Shown: positions 1 through 10,735, numbered from the stretch's first letter. The stretch: 64,000 bases of DNA from Vitellaria paradoxa (GCA_019916065.1 CM034233.1:22951936-23015935); one strand, 5' to 3'. Notes: generated by a model not told the origin, from the letters alone. Program-made: numbers and translations.

Positions 1-749
1 TTTCTCTCAATACCTTCTCCCTCACTCAACACTCTAAATCTCGTGCCGTGTCTCGATTTTTGTAAATCCATAGAGAGAGAAGAGAGAGAGAGAGAGAGTT
101 AAGCAGCCTTATTGAGCATCAATGGTGTTCGTTTTGTTCCTCGGGAGAGTGCCCTTTGCTTTTATCTTTATTCTATCTGCGTGACAAGAGTAATCTTTTC
201 ACTATGTTTCTTCTTCTTCTTCATCATCTTCTTCTTCAATTTGGTTCACTAGATCTACCGCGTTCAAACTTGTTTATTCTTGTATGTATATGTATGCATG
301 TGTTTATAGTGATTCGGTCTCAGTATTTTCTTAAATGTGAATCCTATTCTGGGAGATGTTAGGGTTTTCTTACTAGTTTCAGTAAATACTGGGATCTAAT
401 AAATTTTAGATTTGCATGATTTTGTGGTGGATTTTGAAGTGAACATTGTATTATGCTTTGGATCTCGTTAGTTTGGATGGAAACTCGTCTGTGTTTTTAA
501 CAAATACTGGCTTATGTGGTAGTGATTTGTGTTTTATGATTGGCATTTTTGCTTTCTGTCTCTAGTTGGTTCCTTTACTCTGCTTTATTTTTTAAAATTT
601 TGGACTAATTTTCTCAACCTAAATAGTTTGCAAAATATGGTTAGCCTTTTGCCTAAGCCATAAAGCCTTGAATTATGTGATTTATATTAGATTCTAATGA
701 CTAATTCATTGTTCAATTTCTCCCATCATTTTTTTGGGGCTTGTGGTTG
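1..749. other. 5' flank or leader of the left-end gene relic
   Basis: CT-rich sequence followed by a GA run (about 67-98), then T-rich DNA resembling a plant leader and first intron. No convincing coding exon is visible. It lies directly upstream of the first exon-like ATG at 750. It may be the leader of that gene, or 5' DNA carried along with the CPSF73-I fragment; the sequence does not decide. Confidence 0.3.
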
Positions 750-1148
750 ATGAAAATTACTACTGATATTTACAAAGTTTCTGATACTCTTGACACTAGA
801 AAGGTAACTGCTCTGCTCTGACCATTCTGATTTTTATTTTTTATTTTTTAGTGCAATTACTTAAGCTCTAGAGTTAAATTTTGTTAATTATTATTTTCAA
901 AAAGAGGTAATAGTAGTTGGTAGAGTTGCTACACTTTCTAGAAGTTTGGAGTTTCATTTGTTTACTGACTCACCGGTGTATTGCAATAGTCCACTTATTA
1001 GTGGTATATAATAATTTTTTTGTCAATTGGAAATTTGATGAAAGTGTTGAATTAAGCAATTAGTTGACTATAATGCTAATTTTGTTGATTATAATTATAT
1101 ATTTAGTCATGCTTCTAATGTTGATTTGAATAAATTTCAACGGGACAA

Positions 1149-1320
1149 ATGGCATCGTCTATGAAGAGATGCGATTCATCGGGGACTAGAAAAAGGGATT
1201 AGCTGATTATAACTCCTTTGGGTGCTGGTAGTAAAGGGGGTCGGTCCTTTGTTTACATGTCTTACAAAGGGAAAACAATTATGGTACTATACCTGATAAT
1301 GATAATATAAAGGCCATAAA

Positions 1321-1367
<47 letters not shown>

Positions 1368-1538
1368 CTTTTAGCTTTTGGGTTTTTTTGGGTTTAATTT
1401 TAGTATGTTATTTATTTGTTTATTTTTTTCTCGTGAGTAGTTTGATTGTAGAATCCATCTTATTTACTTTAGCATAGTTGGTTTGCCCTACTTTGATGAA
1501 ATTGATCCTTCCACCATTGATGTGCTTCTTGTTACTCA
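1149..1538 (+). pseudogene. CPSF73-I 5' gene fragment
   Basis: From memory of plant CPSF73-I (cleavage and polyadenylation specificity factor 3-I, the metallo-beta-lactamase endonuclease of pre-mRNA 3' processing), the reading from ATG 1149, MASSMKRCDSSGTRKRD, matches its N-terminus. An in-frame TAG follows at about 1200 where the family continues into LIITPLGAG. Homology then runs through VYMSYKGKTIM to 1283. It stops at GT and resumes at 1441, after AG, with a degraded FDCGIHPAYSG segment and then LPYFDEIDPSTIDVLLVT to 1538. The 157-bp gap has GT-AG ends and contains an (AT)n run, so it looks like a retained intron, meaning a genomic rather than processed copy. The fragment ends just before the HxHxDH metal-binding motif, so it cannot encode the nuclease. 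No later CPSF73-I sequence is visible downstream. A premature stop, substitutions and the 3' truncation together indicate a dead duplicate. Confidence 0.75.
1321..1366. repeat. (AT)n microsatellite
   Basis: Uninterrupted AT dinucleotide run inside the intron-like gap of the CPSF73-I fragment. Confidence 0.9.
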
Positions 1539-1711
1539 ATAAGTACTGTTTCTAATACTTTTATGCTTCAATAGGTCAATTCAATATATATTGTGCTTGA
1601 TGTAAAAATTTATTCCTTTCAATTGTTAAATGTGTTAGTAGTAGTAGCTCAACTAATAGTAGTCTGGTTAGAGTTTGGTTTGCTTCCTAGTAGTTACTAT
1701 AAGTTCTCTCT

Positions 1712-1805
1712 GGGATTCTGAAAGGTTTACCGACATTAACTCTAGGCTTACGATTAGTCGAGATGTGGGTAAGCTGGTCTAAATACTCTTAGTATTAAAA
1801 AAAAA
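1712..1805 (+). mobile_element. 5'-truncated SINE tail
   Basis: It aligns by eye to the 3' two-thirds of the SINE at 33467-33630. Shared blocks are GGTTTACC.. against GATTTACC.., GATTAGTCGAG against GATTAATCGAG, and AAGCTGGTCTAAATA against AAGTTGGTCCAGAGA. Both end in an A-run. The tRNA-like head is missing. Confidence 0.5.
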
Positions 1806-2198
1806 TTATGATTCTTCTTTAATTGAAAACAAATGTCTTTTTTTTTTAGGAATATCATTTGTATTTTATGTTGAACTGTTTTAATAGATAGTAAACTCTG
1901 AGGTTAATTACTAATAAATTGCTAATATCATTTGTTGAGTTTGATAGAGTTAGGATAAGGGGTTTATTAAGTTGGCCTAAATTATGTTGAGAGTTGGAAT
2001 TGTAATTCAATACACAAGGTTTGCGTTATTGGTGTTGTTATTTAGCAGAAATTTGTTTAGACGAAAATTTATTTTCTAAGCATTGGTAAATGGTGGGGAT
2101 CACTTTTCTTTCCCAATTATAAGGATTAAACCCATTTCTTTCTTACCTTCAAATGCATAAAACATATTTAGATTTAAATAATTTTCATGTGTGTGAAT

Positions 2199-3066
2199 AT
2201 GGAAGGCAGAGTTCTTTTAGGGTGGAGAAGTGGTGGAACTTCATGATCTTTCGCAGGTACTAATTTTGCCTAATTTTCTAGATGGATTTCCTCTCTCTAT
2301 ATTTCTCTTCATTTGCAAACCTGCTTTATTGACTTTTTTTTTTTTAACTTTCTTTGTTCCAATTGTTATGGAAATGAATGTGAAAAAAAAAAAAAAAAGA
2401 AAAGAAAAACATAACTCAAAGAGTAACCTTATTTCTATTGTATATCATAGACTTTCAACATAGTTAAGCCATTTATTTAGTTCGTTTGAGTTGACAAAAT
2501 CATGTTGTAGCCTATGAATCTATGATTCTCTTATAATTTCCTTTAGATATAGTTATTGGATAGGTAGTCTTTTTCTTTACGAATTTTATGTTTTTATTTA
2601 CTTTATATTAGCTAGTTAAGTCAAAGTGTTTTATGGAAGGCAGAGTTCTTTTAGAGTGGAGAAGTGGTGGAACTTCATGATCTTTCGCAGGTGCTGATTT
2701 TGCCTATTTTTCTAGATGGATTTCCTCTCTCTATATTTCTCTTCATTTGCAAACTTGCTTTATTGACTATTTTTTTTTAACTTTATTTGTTCTATTGTTA
2801 TGGAAATGAATGTGAAAAAAAGAAAAAAGAAAAGAAAAACATAACTCAAAGAGTAACCTTATTTCTATTGTATATCGTAGACTTTCAACATAGTTAAGCC
2901 ATTTATTTAGTTCGTTTGAGTTGACAAAATCATGTTGTATAGCCTATAAATCTATGATTCTCTTATAATTTCCTTTAGATACAGTTATTGGATAGGTAGT
3001 CTTTTTCTTTACGAATTTTATGTTTTTATTTACTTTTATATTAGCTAGTTAATTCAAAGTGTTTTA
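2199..3066 (+). repeat. 434-bp tandem duplication
   Basis: Two head-to-tail copies, 2199-2632 and 2633-3066, start with ATGGAAGGCAGAGTTC and end with CAAAGTGTTTTA. They differ by scattered substitutions and small indels, mainly in the A/T homopolymers. Each copy contains one 36-nt exon-like GEVVELHDLSQ segment with splice-like edges, so the duplication would duplicate an exon. Confidence 0.92.
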
Positions 3067-3583
3067 CCAAAATTACTTCAGTGCTTAAGTTTAACTAAAT
3101 ATTTTATGATTCTCTCTGGTCCAGACTAGTTATGATGATCTCCCTTTCACAAGTGCTTTCAAAAATGTAATTAGAGCTTGGATATTGAAAGATCCCTTGA
3201 AATCATTCAAAATAAGTTAGCTGACAAGGGTAACCTTGTGAGTTCAAACTAACTTGTTTTTCATTTGACATAATTCTCCATTCAGAACTATCATCTAATT
3301 GGATGTTTGTTGCTTACAAACTAATAATGTAAGTAGATTTAGTCATTGTTCATTTTAAATTTTGCTGTCCAAATATAGAAGAAGAAATATTAGTAAGATC
3401 TCTTTCTCGTGTGAAAATTACAGAATACTATGCAAATAATTCACTATTTCTATTGTTTTGTTTATGATCTCAATGGAATAGATAGGATTTATGAAGTTGA
3501 CCTTGACTTCACAATTTCTACAGATATATGTGATTGGAAGTTTTGTAAAATTAGGGCCGATGAAAGGTTCATACTGGACTTAA

Positions 3584-3975
3584 TCTTAATAACAACAGTG
3601 GCAAATAAATTTGAAGAAAAAGGAAAAAGATGAAGAAAATGTTCATTAGACATTGAAGAGGACTTTCAGTAGACGTTGCATGCATTAAGATGAATCCGAG
3701 TCTTATAATACTTTTTTCTCCACGTCTTGAATAGAAAACCTTTTTCTTTTTCTTTTTAATTTTCAATTTGTAATTGCAATTTTTTGAATGTTTCATTGTC
3801 CTTGTATTTGAAAGGGTACATTTTTGTACTTTAAATAATATTAAATATTTGTTTAAGTTGTTTGATTGTTTAATTACATTTGTCTTGTTAATTAAGTTCA
3901 TGAATGCAATTGATGAAATACAAGTTTTAGTGCAAGTGTATATATATGAGAATATATAATGCTAAAAAAAAGTTA
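3584..3975 (+). other. Probable 3' flank of the left-end gene relic
   Basis: AT-rich with TTTTCTTTTTC runs and TTGTA/TTTGTA motifs like a plant 3' UTR and polyadenylation zone. No coding or repeat structure is recognised. Confidence 0.3.
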
Positions 3976-3980
3976 CTTTT

Positions 3981-4808
3981 AGGCCCCGTTTGGTAACGTT
4001 TTTGTTTTCTGTTTTTCTGTTTTCGTTTTCATTTTTTGAAAACTAAAAACAAAAACATGTTTGATAAAAATGTTTACATTTTTTTATTGTCAAAAAAATG
4101 AAAATTGTTGCCAAAATTAAGCCAAAAAAGGAAACACCATAAAAGGTATTTTCGTGTTCGTTTTTTTTTTCTTCCCACCAAAACAAACTACAATTCTCTG
4201 ATCCCTCCCCCCTCTCTCTTCTCCTTCTGTTGCCTCTCCCCTCTCTCTCCCCCTCTGCTCCCACCCCACTCTCTCTTCCCTTTTGCTCCCTCCCCCTTTC
4301 TCTCTCTCCCTTCTGCTCCCTCCCCCTTTCTCTCTCTCCTCGATCCCTCATCCTCTCTCTCCCTTCTGCTCCCTCCCCCTTTCTCTCTCTCCTCGATCCC
4401 TCATCCTCTCTCTCCCCCTTCTGCTCCCTCCCACCCGGGAATCTACTCCCTTCTGCTCCCTCTCTCCCCCGATCCCTCCCATATCTCTCTGCCCCTTCTA
4501 CTCCCCCCACCCGGGAATCTACTCCTTCCCTCTCCCTCTCCCTCTCTCCCTTGATCCCTCCCTCTCTCTCTCTCCCTCAAATTTTTTACACCACATTTGT
4601 AACTACAAGATGCTTTTAAACAATTTTAAAAATATATGAAATATAAATTGTATTTATTAAACAATTTTTCTATTTTCTTTTTACAAATTTGTGTAAATAA
4701 AATTACATTATCAAACACAGTTTTTGTTTTCATTCAGAAAAATAAACGATAACAAAAAACACAAAACAGAAAATGACAACAATAGAAAAATGACAGCGTT
4801 GTCAAACG
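3981..4808. mobile_element. MITE with GGCCCCGTTTGG/GTCCCGTTTGAC inverted ends
   Basis: The left end GGCCCCGTTTGGTAACG and the right end (reverse-complemented GTCCCGTTTGACAACG) are imperfect terminal inverted repeats. Both subterminal regions are rich in TTTTTGTTTTC-type sequence. TTTA flanks both ends, compatible with a PIF/Harbinger-like target site. No transposase is present. The centre is occupied by a CT-rich minisatellite. The element splits a CACTA-like remnant that continues on its right. Confidence 0.7.
4197..4580 (+). repeat. CT-rich minisatellite inside the MITE
   Basis: Repeated blocks such as CTTCTGCTCCCTCCCCC, TTTCTCTCTCTCC and TCGATCCCTCATCC recur with a variable unit of roughly 50 bp, and CACCCGGGAATCTACTCC occurs twice. 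Several long frames cross it in both directions, but they are low-complexity Ser/Pro/Leu or Arg/Glu/Gly translations, not genes. Confidence 0.85.
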
Positions 4809-5085
4809 GGACTTTAGTGACAGTTTTTAAATTTTTAGTGACCGTTTTTGGTGGTCACTCTAGGCAATTGATACTTCTTGGGACAATATTTTAGTAACAA
4901 CTTAAAATCGTCGCTAAAAATTAGTGACGTCCTTAAACGGTCATTATAAACTTTTAGCTACCATCTTTTTGGAGACTATCATAAAGCGGTCATTAGGCGG
5001 TCACCAATATCTTTTGGTAACTGTTTTATAACTTTTAGTAATTGCTTTTGACGATTACTAAAAGCTCAATTTTTAGTAGTAAAAT
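4809..5085. mobile_element. CACTA-like subterminal remnant
   Basis: Many short units of the TTAGTGAC / GTCGCTAAAA / CGGTCA type in both orientations, separated by 15-40 bp. This is characteristic of the subterminal repeats of plant CACTA (En/Spm) elements. No CACTA terminus or transposase is visible, and the left part appears to be cut off by the MITE insertion. Confidence 0.55.
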
Positions 5086-6120
5086 TTTGATATAAGACAC
5101 TTCTATTCTATTTTAAAGAATTTCTTAAAAAACGATGACACGGATACCGTACCATCCTCGCATGCATATTTCAATCATATTTTTCTATATTACATTAGAC
5201 ATTAATATTTGTAAAAAGTAAATAATAATAATAATAATAATAACAACAATTTAATATGAAAATTCATTAAAATAATATTCATGCTTGAAATATCAAGGAT
5301 TGGGATATTTGTCAATCGCTGTCGCTAAAATCAATGAGCTCCTACCTGAGCATCGATCGATTTCTTAATTTACAACATTAATGGGATTGGGCCCATCGAC
5401 AAGATTGCTATAGAAATTGTCTCCCTCTCCTGAAAGGTGAAAGGGCATTTGTACATGTGTTGGATGGCTGGCCCAAAAGCCACGGTTTGCGGTGTAACAT
5501 GCATAATTGGCCTCCCCGTTTTTCGGATTGTCATTTTAACTTATCTTGTAAATTTTGAGTTCAAATAGTTGAAATTTAATCATACCCACTGTAGAGTTAT
5601 TAGGAAAAAAAAAAATAAAACTCAATCTTAACAATTTTTTTAATTTATTCTCATTATTAACTTAATTAAACAAAATGTAGATAATTATCAAGTATGTTCA
5701 CCGGACTAGTCTTGCAGAAGATTGGAATTGCATGCAAGCCAATTGTGTTATTTTTGAAAATTGCTTTCCCTTACAAAAAAAAAAAAAAGAAATAATAATA
5801 ATAATAAATAAATAAGTAAAAGTCAAATAAAATTGAAAAAACGTAGAAGAAAACACTTAATTTTTTGAGGAATCATATTAAATTATTTTAAGTTTAAAAA
5901 ATATATTCATAAAAAATGAAAGTAATATAAAAATAGAAATATTTTAGAAATTATCATTTATTTTTTGTGCAAAAACGAAATATAAACAAGCAAAACTCTG
6001 GAATATTCGAATCCCATCGTGTCTCTCAGCACATGCTCTCGAAATTGAGCCCACAAGTAAAATTCTACCACGGTTAAAAGAAATTATCAAATTTTATTGT
6101 GTTACTTTTTTACCCACCTA
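5086..6120. other. AT-rich spacer, nothing assignable
   Basis: Contains an (AAT)n run at about 5220-5245, poly-A runs and no coding frame of interest. No gene or defined element seen. Confidence 0.6.
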
Positions 6121-6312
6121 TAGTTGGTCCAGTGAAGCGAGAGTCAAACCTGATATTTGGGTTACAAATTCGATTTTCTCCTAGAGCTACTAGGATTTAA
6201 GTAGGGGCCGTGGCAGTGGATTACTGCGTTAGTTTCTCCGAAAACTTGTAGTTTAATTAGTAAAATCACTTAGCGATTTCCCTCCGATATCAAAAAAAAA
6301 AAAAAAAAAAAA
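6121..6312 (+). mobile_element. SINE-like insertion with A-tail
   Basis: Contains a box-B-like ACAAATTCGATTTTC with CTCCTAGAGCTACTAGGATTT downstream, comparable to the TTCGAATTTCC..GGGCTACTAGAGATTT block of the SINE at 33467. It ends in a long A-run (6291-6312). The head is degraded and no target-site duplication could be fixed. Confidence 0.4.
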
Positions 6313-6920
6313 CTTTTTTGGTAAGAAAAGACTTCAATATCCGATTCACAGGATCTATGGTGGCCAGCGATCCTGGAATTTGCAGACCCACCAAGTGCAA
6401 GTGGGTTGTTTTCATCAATAATATAGGCAGCCCAAAGGATCTTTTACGTGAAAGCATTTATAACTTTTTCTCCCCCCACGTCCTTGTCCACTACACATTA
6501 TTCCATTTTTTTATTAGGCTGCTCAAACGATTAGTTTTTAGTAAAATACTGATCATTTTCGAATATCTGTCAAAGTACGATTAGCGAACACACCATTTAA
6601 AATAACATCCTTTGAAAAAGTTGTTTCAAACAACAGTTTCGAAAAAACGCTGTTTTAAAAATACGTCTTTAGAACGTGCTGTTTGAAATAACGTTTTTCA
6701 AATAAATTAAAATTCATCAAAAATTATGGATGAATGGAAATCGCATAACATTATATTCATTCCATTGTACATATAAAATTTTATGTACGTGTATACATTG
6801 CATGGACAAAATTCAAATCAAATTGTACGTAGAAGCACGGTAAAACTATTTCAAATCAAAATTTAAAATTAAAAGCAGATTAAAAATATTTAAATATCAA
6901 TGGCGGAAGCACATTGCGGC

Positions 6921-7091
6921 GCTGTTTGGAACTCTACTAAATAAAATAAAATTCTACAAAACTCTACAAACACGAATTACGAAATAACAAAATTTAAATT
7001 CTTCACTCACTATACTATACGAATTACGAGATATTTACTTTTATAATTTTATTTTATTTTATACATTTTTATACAACTTCCAACACACCCT
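6921..7091. mobile_element. Palindromic MITE, 'ACGAATTACGA' family, copy 1
   Basis: Ends GCTGTTTGGAA and (reverse complement) GGGTGTGTTGGAA. The central CACGAATTACGAAAT and ACGAATTACGAGAT are flanked by ACTCTACAAA / TTTTTATAC arms. The same layout recurs throughout the window. Confidence 0.6.
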
Positions 7092-7203
7092 GCATATACA
7101 TTATGTAAGTCATATACATTAGAGAAGTACATGAGAGAGGAGGAATGAAAATCCTAACCTCAAATTGTTGTTTGCATCTCTACCAACATACTCATCCGAT
7201 TTA

Positions 7204-7483
7204 GGGTCCGTTTAAAAAGAGTAGTCAGTCATTAGCCATTATTTCAACAGTGGTTGAACTTTTTTACCCTCTTATATTTTAATTTTTTTTAAACTTTTAA
7301 GGGTAAAAATGTCAATTTAACAAAAATAACTTTTTTTTCCTTCTCAAACACAAAATTAGCTAGCTACTAATCATTAGTCATTAGCAACTTTTTTTTCCCT
7401 TTCAAACACAAAATTAGTTAATTTTTTTAGTTAGTTACTAGCCATTAGTTATTAACTAATGCTAATTATTCCTAAACGAAACC
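7204..7483. mobile_element. Tourist-like MITE, 280 bp, copy 1
   Basis: Inverted ends GGGTCCGTTTAAAAAGAG and (reverse complement) GGTTTCGTTTAGGAAT. TTA direct repeats lie at 7201-7203 and 7484-7486. The internal TTTTTTACCCTCTTATATTTTAA is shared with the copy at 8732. TTA duplications and G-rich GTTTGG-type ends are typical of PIF/Harbinger-derived Tourist MITEs. Confidence 0.75.
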
Positions 7484-7700
7484 TTAATCTTCTCCGATGT
7501 TGGGGGAGCTCGGGAAATTGGAAGGAAGGCTGCTCCGGTCGCTGCAGTTATGAATTAGAAGAAGGAATGAGATTTGGCTGAAGATGCCCTTTAAAATAGT
7601 GTCTTGTACAAACGATATTTTAAAGAGTATTTTTAAAAAACGATATTTGAAGGGTATGCTCTAAAGCCGCCCTTTGAAAGTCCGTTTTTCATCACTAACA

Positions 7701-8731
7701 ACATTTTGTCAAATATTTTAAATTTATTAGTATTTGACCAAAAACTCTCTAAATAAATCTATAACAACAAAAAAATAAAATAAAATAAAATAATAGTCCA
7801 CATTATTCATTTCTTTGTTTCCATAGTTTTGCAAGATGTTCCTTGTAAATAAACTTTTTTTTTTCGTCTTCCATAAATTAATTTCGTTTTGCCACCATGA
7901 TCTCTCATGGATTCTATTTTAGGATTTTTTTTAATAATAATTAAGGGTTTAAATTTTTATTAATTATAATTTTATTTTTATTATGTAAATGTCTAAATTT
8001 TAAGTTTTTGATAGATTAAAGATCACTTAGTAATAAAATCGTAAAATTAAAATAAATTAAAATTTTTAATCATTAATTATTATGAAAAAAAAGTCCTCAA
8101 ATGTGATTCATATGAAAAAATCCAATAAGACAAAATAAAATTTATTTATATATTTCTTTTTCAACTAAAGTATAAGACGGAATAATTAGGCTCAGTTTGG
8201 GAAATTAAGGCAGCTTCTCAGTTTCTGTCTATTTGATATTTTTATTTCTTTTTTAAAATGATTAAATTTATCTTTATATTTTAAATTTTATTCTATCCGT
8301 GCATTATACATATATAATTTGAATTCTCCAAAAACTTAGCATTAAAAAATCAATAGATCTTATAAATAATAATAATAATAATAATAATATATTTTCAACT
8401 TAGACCATACATTTTGAAAAGAGCAATCTTACTTTCCCGTATTATAGTTTGTGATTGAAACCCATATTTATATGATGTGAATAAATAATATCATTAGATA
8501 ATATATATAATTAAATATATTATAAAATTAATTTTTTATGTGATAATATTTTTTTTCATATTTGGTTGGTTAAATATAGAGTGAAATGAGGGCATAAAAT
8601 AATTTAAAAATTTTATCTTGACAAAAAATTAATCTGAATATTGAGGGTAAATAGTTTATTGTAAACTTTATGTAGAATAATTTTACGGAACCAAACACGG
8701 AATGAGTTGTGCCCTGGAAGCATCTAATTCA
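7701..8731. other. AT-rich spacer
   Basis: No coding potential. Short (AAT)n run near 8368-8390 and TAAA-rich tracts. Nothing assignable. Confidence 0.6.
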
Positions 8732-9051
8732 GGCTCCGTTTGGGAAGAGTAGTGATTAGTCAAGGCTAATGGTTACTTCAAAAGTGGTTAGACTTTTTTA
8801 CCCTCTTATATTTTAATTTTCTTTTAAATCTTGAAGGGTAAAAATATCAATTTAACAAAAACAAGTTAGCCACTTAAAAAAAAAAAGTCCCTTTTTTTCC
8901 TTCTCAAACAAAAAATTAGCTAGACAAAAAATTAGCTAAATTTTTTTTAGCTATTAACCACTTTTTTTTCCTTCTCAAACACAAAATTAACTAACTTTTT
9001 TTTAATTAACTACTAATCATTAACCTACACTAATTGTTCCCGAGCAGAGCC
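8732..9051. mobile_element. Tourist-like MITE, copy 2
   Basis: Ends GGCTCCGTTTGGGAAGAGTA and (reverse complement) GGCTCTGCTCGGGAAC. It shares GTGGTTAGACTTTTTTACCC, the CCTTCTCAAACA blocks and AGGGTAAAAAT with the element at 7204-7483. The flanking trinucleotides are TCA/TCG, so the target site is degraded or differs. Confidence 0.7.
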
Positions 9052-9598
9052 TCGATCACTCATTTTTAATACCCCAGTCAAACGCAGAGGGTCAATTATT
9101 ATTTTCATTTATTTATTTATTTATTTTTCCTACCAAAACATCGTTCCACCAATTTCCTTTGTAGATTTGATTGGAGTAATGGACTTCACCAGAAACACGT
9201 GGACAACGGCCCATGCTTAGATGCCCAGTTTTATTTCTCAATTAATACCTTGCACAATGGGCCAGGGCAGAGCCATACAGTCGAGTTGTGACTTTTACCA
9301 TACCGGTAAAAAAAAAAAAGAAGTTTCTAACTCGATTCATCTCAAAATTGGATTTAACATGACCCGTTTTATCTCACATAGAGAGGTATTCGGAGAACTA
9401 ATGTCACACGTACACTTTTTTTCTTACACATTTTTTATATTTTACTGATTATGACGATTTATGACCAGTACATCCTGTTCAAAATCATCACAACCGTTGG
9501 ATGTTATCTTGATTTTTAATTAGACTATACTGATCATAACCCGTTATAATCAGTGAGGTGTAAGAAATCTGTAAGTATAGCATTACTATATTCGGAGG
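9052..9598. other. Spacer
   Basis: Mixed unique-looking sequence with a (TTTA)n run at about 9110-9127 and an A-run at 9308. No gene recognised. Confidence 0.5.
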
Positions 9599-9755
9599 AG
9601 ATTGGATACGTGACGAAACTAAAACCTCATGACGCCTTTCTCCCCATCACCGAGTTCCGCAATAGCAATGCCCACTACGCTGCCTTCCACAACCTCAACA
9701 TCAGCGTTGGATTATGGGCTTTCATCTTACTCGTCGCCTTCTCTTTTCTTGGCCG
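9599..9755 (+). pseudogene. Exon fragment of an LHT-type amino-acid transporter
   Basis: An open frame reading EIGYVTKLKPHDAFLPITEF then RNSNAHYAAFHNLNISVGLW and AFILLVAFSFLG resembles the N-terminal region of plant lysine/histidine transporter-like (AAAP family) proteins. As I recall it, that region runs xxWLPITxSRNGNAYYxAFHxLxSGIG.. before the first membrane segments, with an intron just after the LGW tryptophan. Here the frame meets a GTAAGT donor at 9756, splitting a codon after LG in the same phase. There is no ATG at its head, and the following transporter exons (WGIICL.. onward) are not visible downstream. The SGIGxQALVLP motif is altered to ISVGLWAFILLV. It is best read as a stranded duplicated exon, possibly captured by a transposon, not a working permease. 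Confidence 0.6.
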
Positions 9756-10330
9756 GTAAGTCATTCATACTTGTATGTTTACATTTATTTGCATCCTCAA
9801 TCAATATTTGTTTTTGTGAGTTTGGAGTGTGTATTAATAGTTTTGTTCTTTTTTTATCAAAATCTTACATTTTATTTGTTCTTGGAAATTTCTGTTCAAT
9901 GGACAAAGACAATGCTTGAGAAAAAGTAGTCATTAAACCAAATCGATGGATTTGATTTTGATTTTGGTGCTTTGTTTGAGTCGGGCGATCCGGCGGAGCC
10001 ACACCCATGAGGCAAATTTTCCACGCCTAGAAAAAATTTCTTATAATGATGAATTTATGCCACACTTATAAAAAAATTTCTGACCCCGTCGCTGTAATGG
10101 GTTATATATTACTTAGAATCAAATATGGGTTTTTGGATGAATTACATTGATGCCCCCTGTTGGCTGAAACCTGTCAATGGATGGGTTTTGGACTGGATCA
10201 TTCTTCTATGTCTTTATCTGGCCTGATGGGCATAACAGTGACATAACCTCTAATGTTATCCGATCTGATCCAAAAGTTCTGAGGTGAAGGACTTCACTTA
10301 GCTCATGCTCGAACCAGATCATTGGGGTTG
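9756..10330. other. Spacer with a small 'GGCGGAGCCAC' inverted-end element
   Basis: At about 9993-10092, CGGCGGAGCCACACCCATGAGG faces CTGACCCCGTCGCTG. This is the inverted-end type seen in small plant MITEs, and related ends occur at about 54605 and 57885. The remainder is unassigned. Confidence 0.35.
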
Positions 10331-10370
10331 AAATCTTATTTCTCTCTCCCTCTCTCTCTTCCTTTTTTTT

Positions 10371-10735
10371 TAAAGAAAATATATAGCAAGATTACCCACA
10401 AAAAGCAAAGGAAAGCCAATACAACAAACCCCACAAAACAGAACTTCAAAACAACACTAACAAAACACACGTAGCAACGTCAAGTCTACCACCAAAACCA
10501 AAACAAAACCAACAAAACTACAACACAAACAACTAAAAAGTGCCTACAATTTAGACAACCATGCACCCTCATCTAACACATTACAAGATCTGGCCTACCG
10601 ATCGAGGAAGCTCCCAGCTATTGAAAGGAAAAAAAAAGGAGAGGGGGGGGGGCATTGGCAACCGATGCGCCAAACTTTGCTAGTGCATCAGATATAGCAT
10701 TTTCTTCCCCAAATACATGATTAGTTGGACAATTA
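10371..10735 (-). mobile_element. LINE 3' end with RNase H remnant
   Basis: The minus strand reads PTNHVFGEENAISDALAKFG then ASVANAPP. This matches the C-terminal RNase H region of plant L1-type LINEs (..REANxVADALAK..). It is followed by non-coding sequence to about 10371. Reverse transcriptase is absent, so this is a 5'-truncated relic. Confidence 0.6.

Larger units (their letters stand above)
750..3583 (+). pseudogene. Unidentified small multi-exon gene or gene relic
   Basis: I do not recognise the product. Exon-like pieces, all phase 0 with GT/AG edges, are: 750-803 (starts ATG, MKITTDIYKVSDTLDTRK, donor GTAACT); 2221-2256 (GGEVVELHDLSQ, donor GTACTA); its near-copy 2655-2690 (SGEVVELHDLSQ, donor GTGCTG); 3175-3237 (SLDIERSLEIIQNKLADKGN plus one residue, donor GTGAGT); and 3524-3583 (ends FVKLGPMKGSYWT, stop TAA). 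A protein-like frame TSYDDLPFTSAFKNVI lies immediately upstream at 3125-3174 but in another frame. A single missing base near 3171 would join the two, which suggests decay. A CPSF73-I fragment sits inside the presumed first intron. The pieces could be a living gene with small exons, a pseudogene, or chance. The consistent phase and splice edges argue against chance. What follows 3583 looks like a 3' UTR. Confidence 0.35.
6585..7700. mobile_element. Decayed element with repeated ACG/TTTGAAA subterminal motifs
   Basis: Motifs like TTTCAAACAACAG, GTTTGAAATAACG and AACGATATTTTAAAG crowd both ends (6590-6720 and 7590-7700), suggesting the two subterminal regions of one old DNA transposon. Two smaller MITEs (6921-7091 and 7204-7483) lie between them. 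No transposase seen. Confidence 0.3.

Noticed and set aside
3569..3901. 110-codon minus-strand frame
   Set aside because: AT-driven low-complexity frame (Lys/Phe/Leu) overlapping the 3' flank of the left-end gene relic.
4043..4639. Four overlapping open frames of 118-155 codons
   Set aside because: They lie across the CT/GA minisatellite and translate to Ser/Pro/Leu or Arg/Glu/Gly low complexity on both strands.
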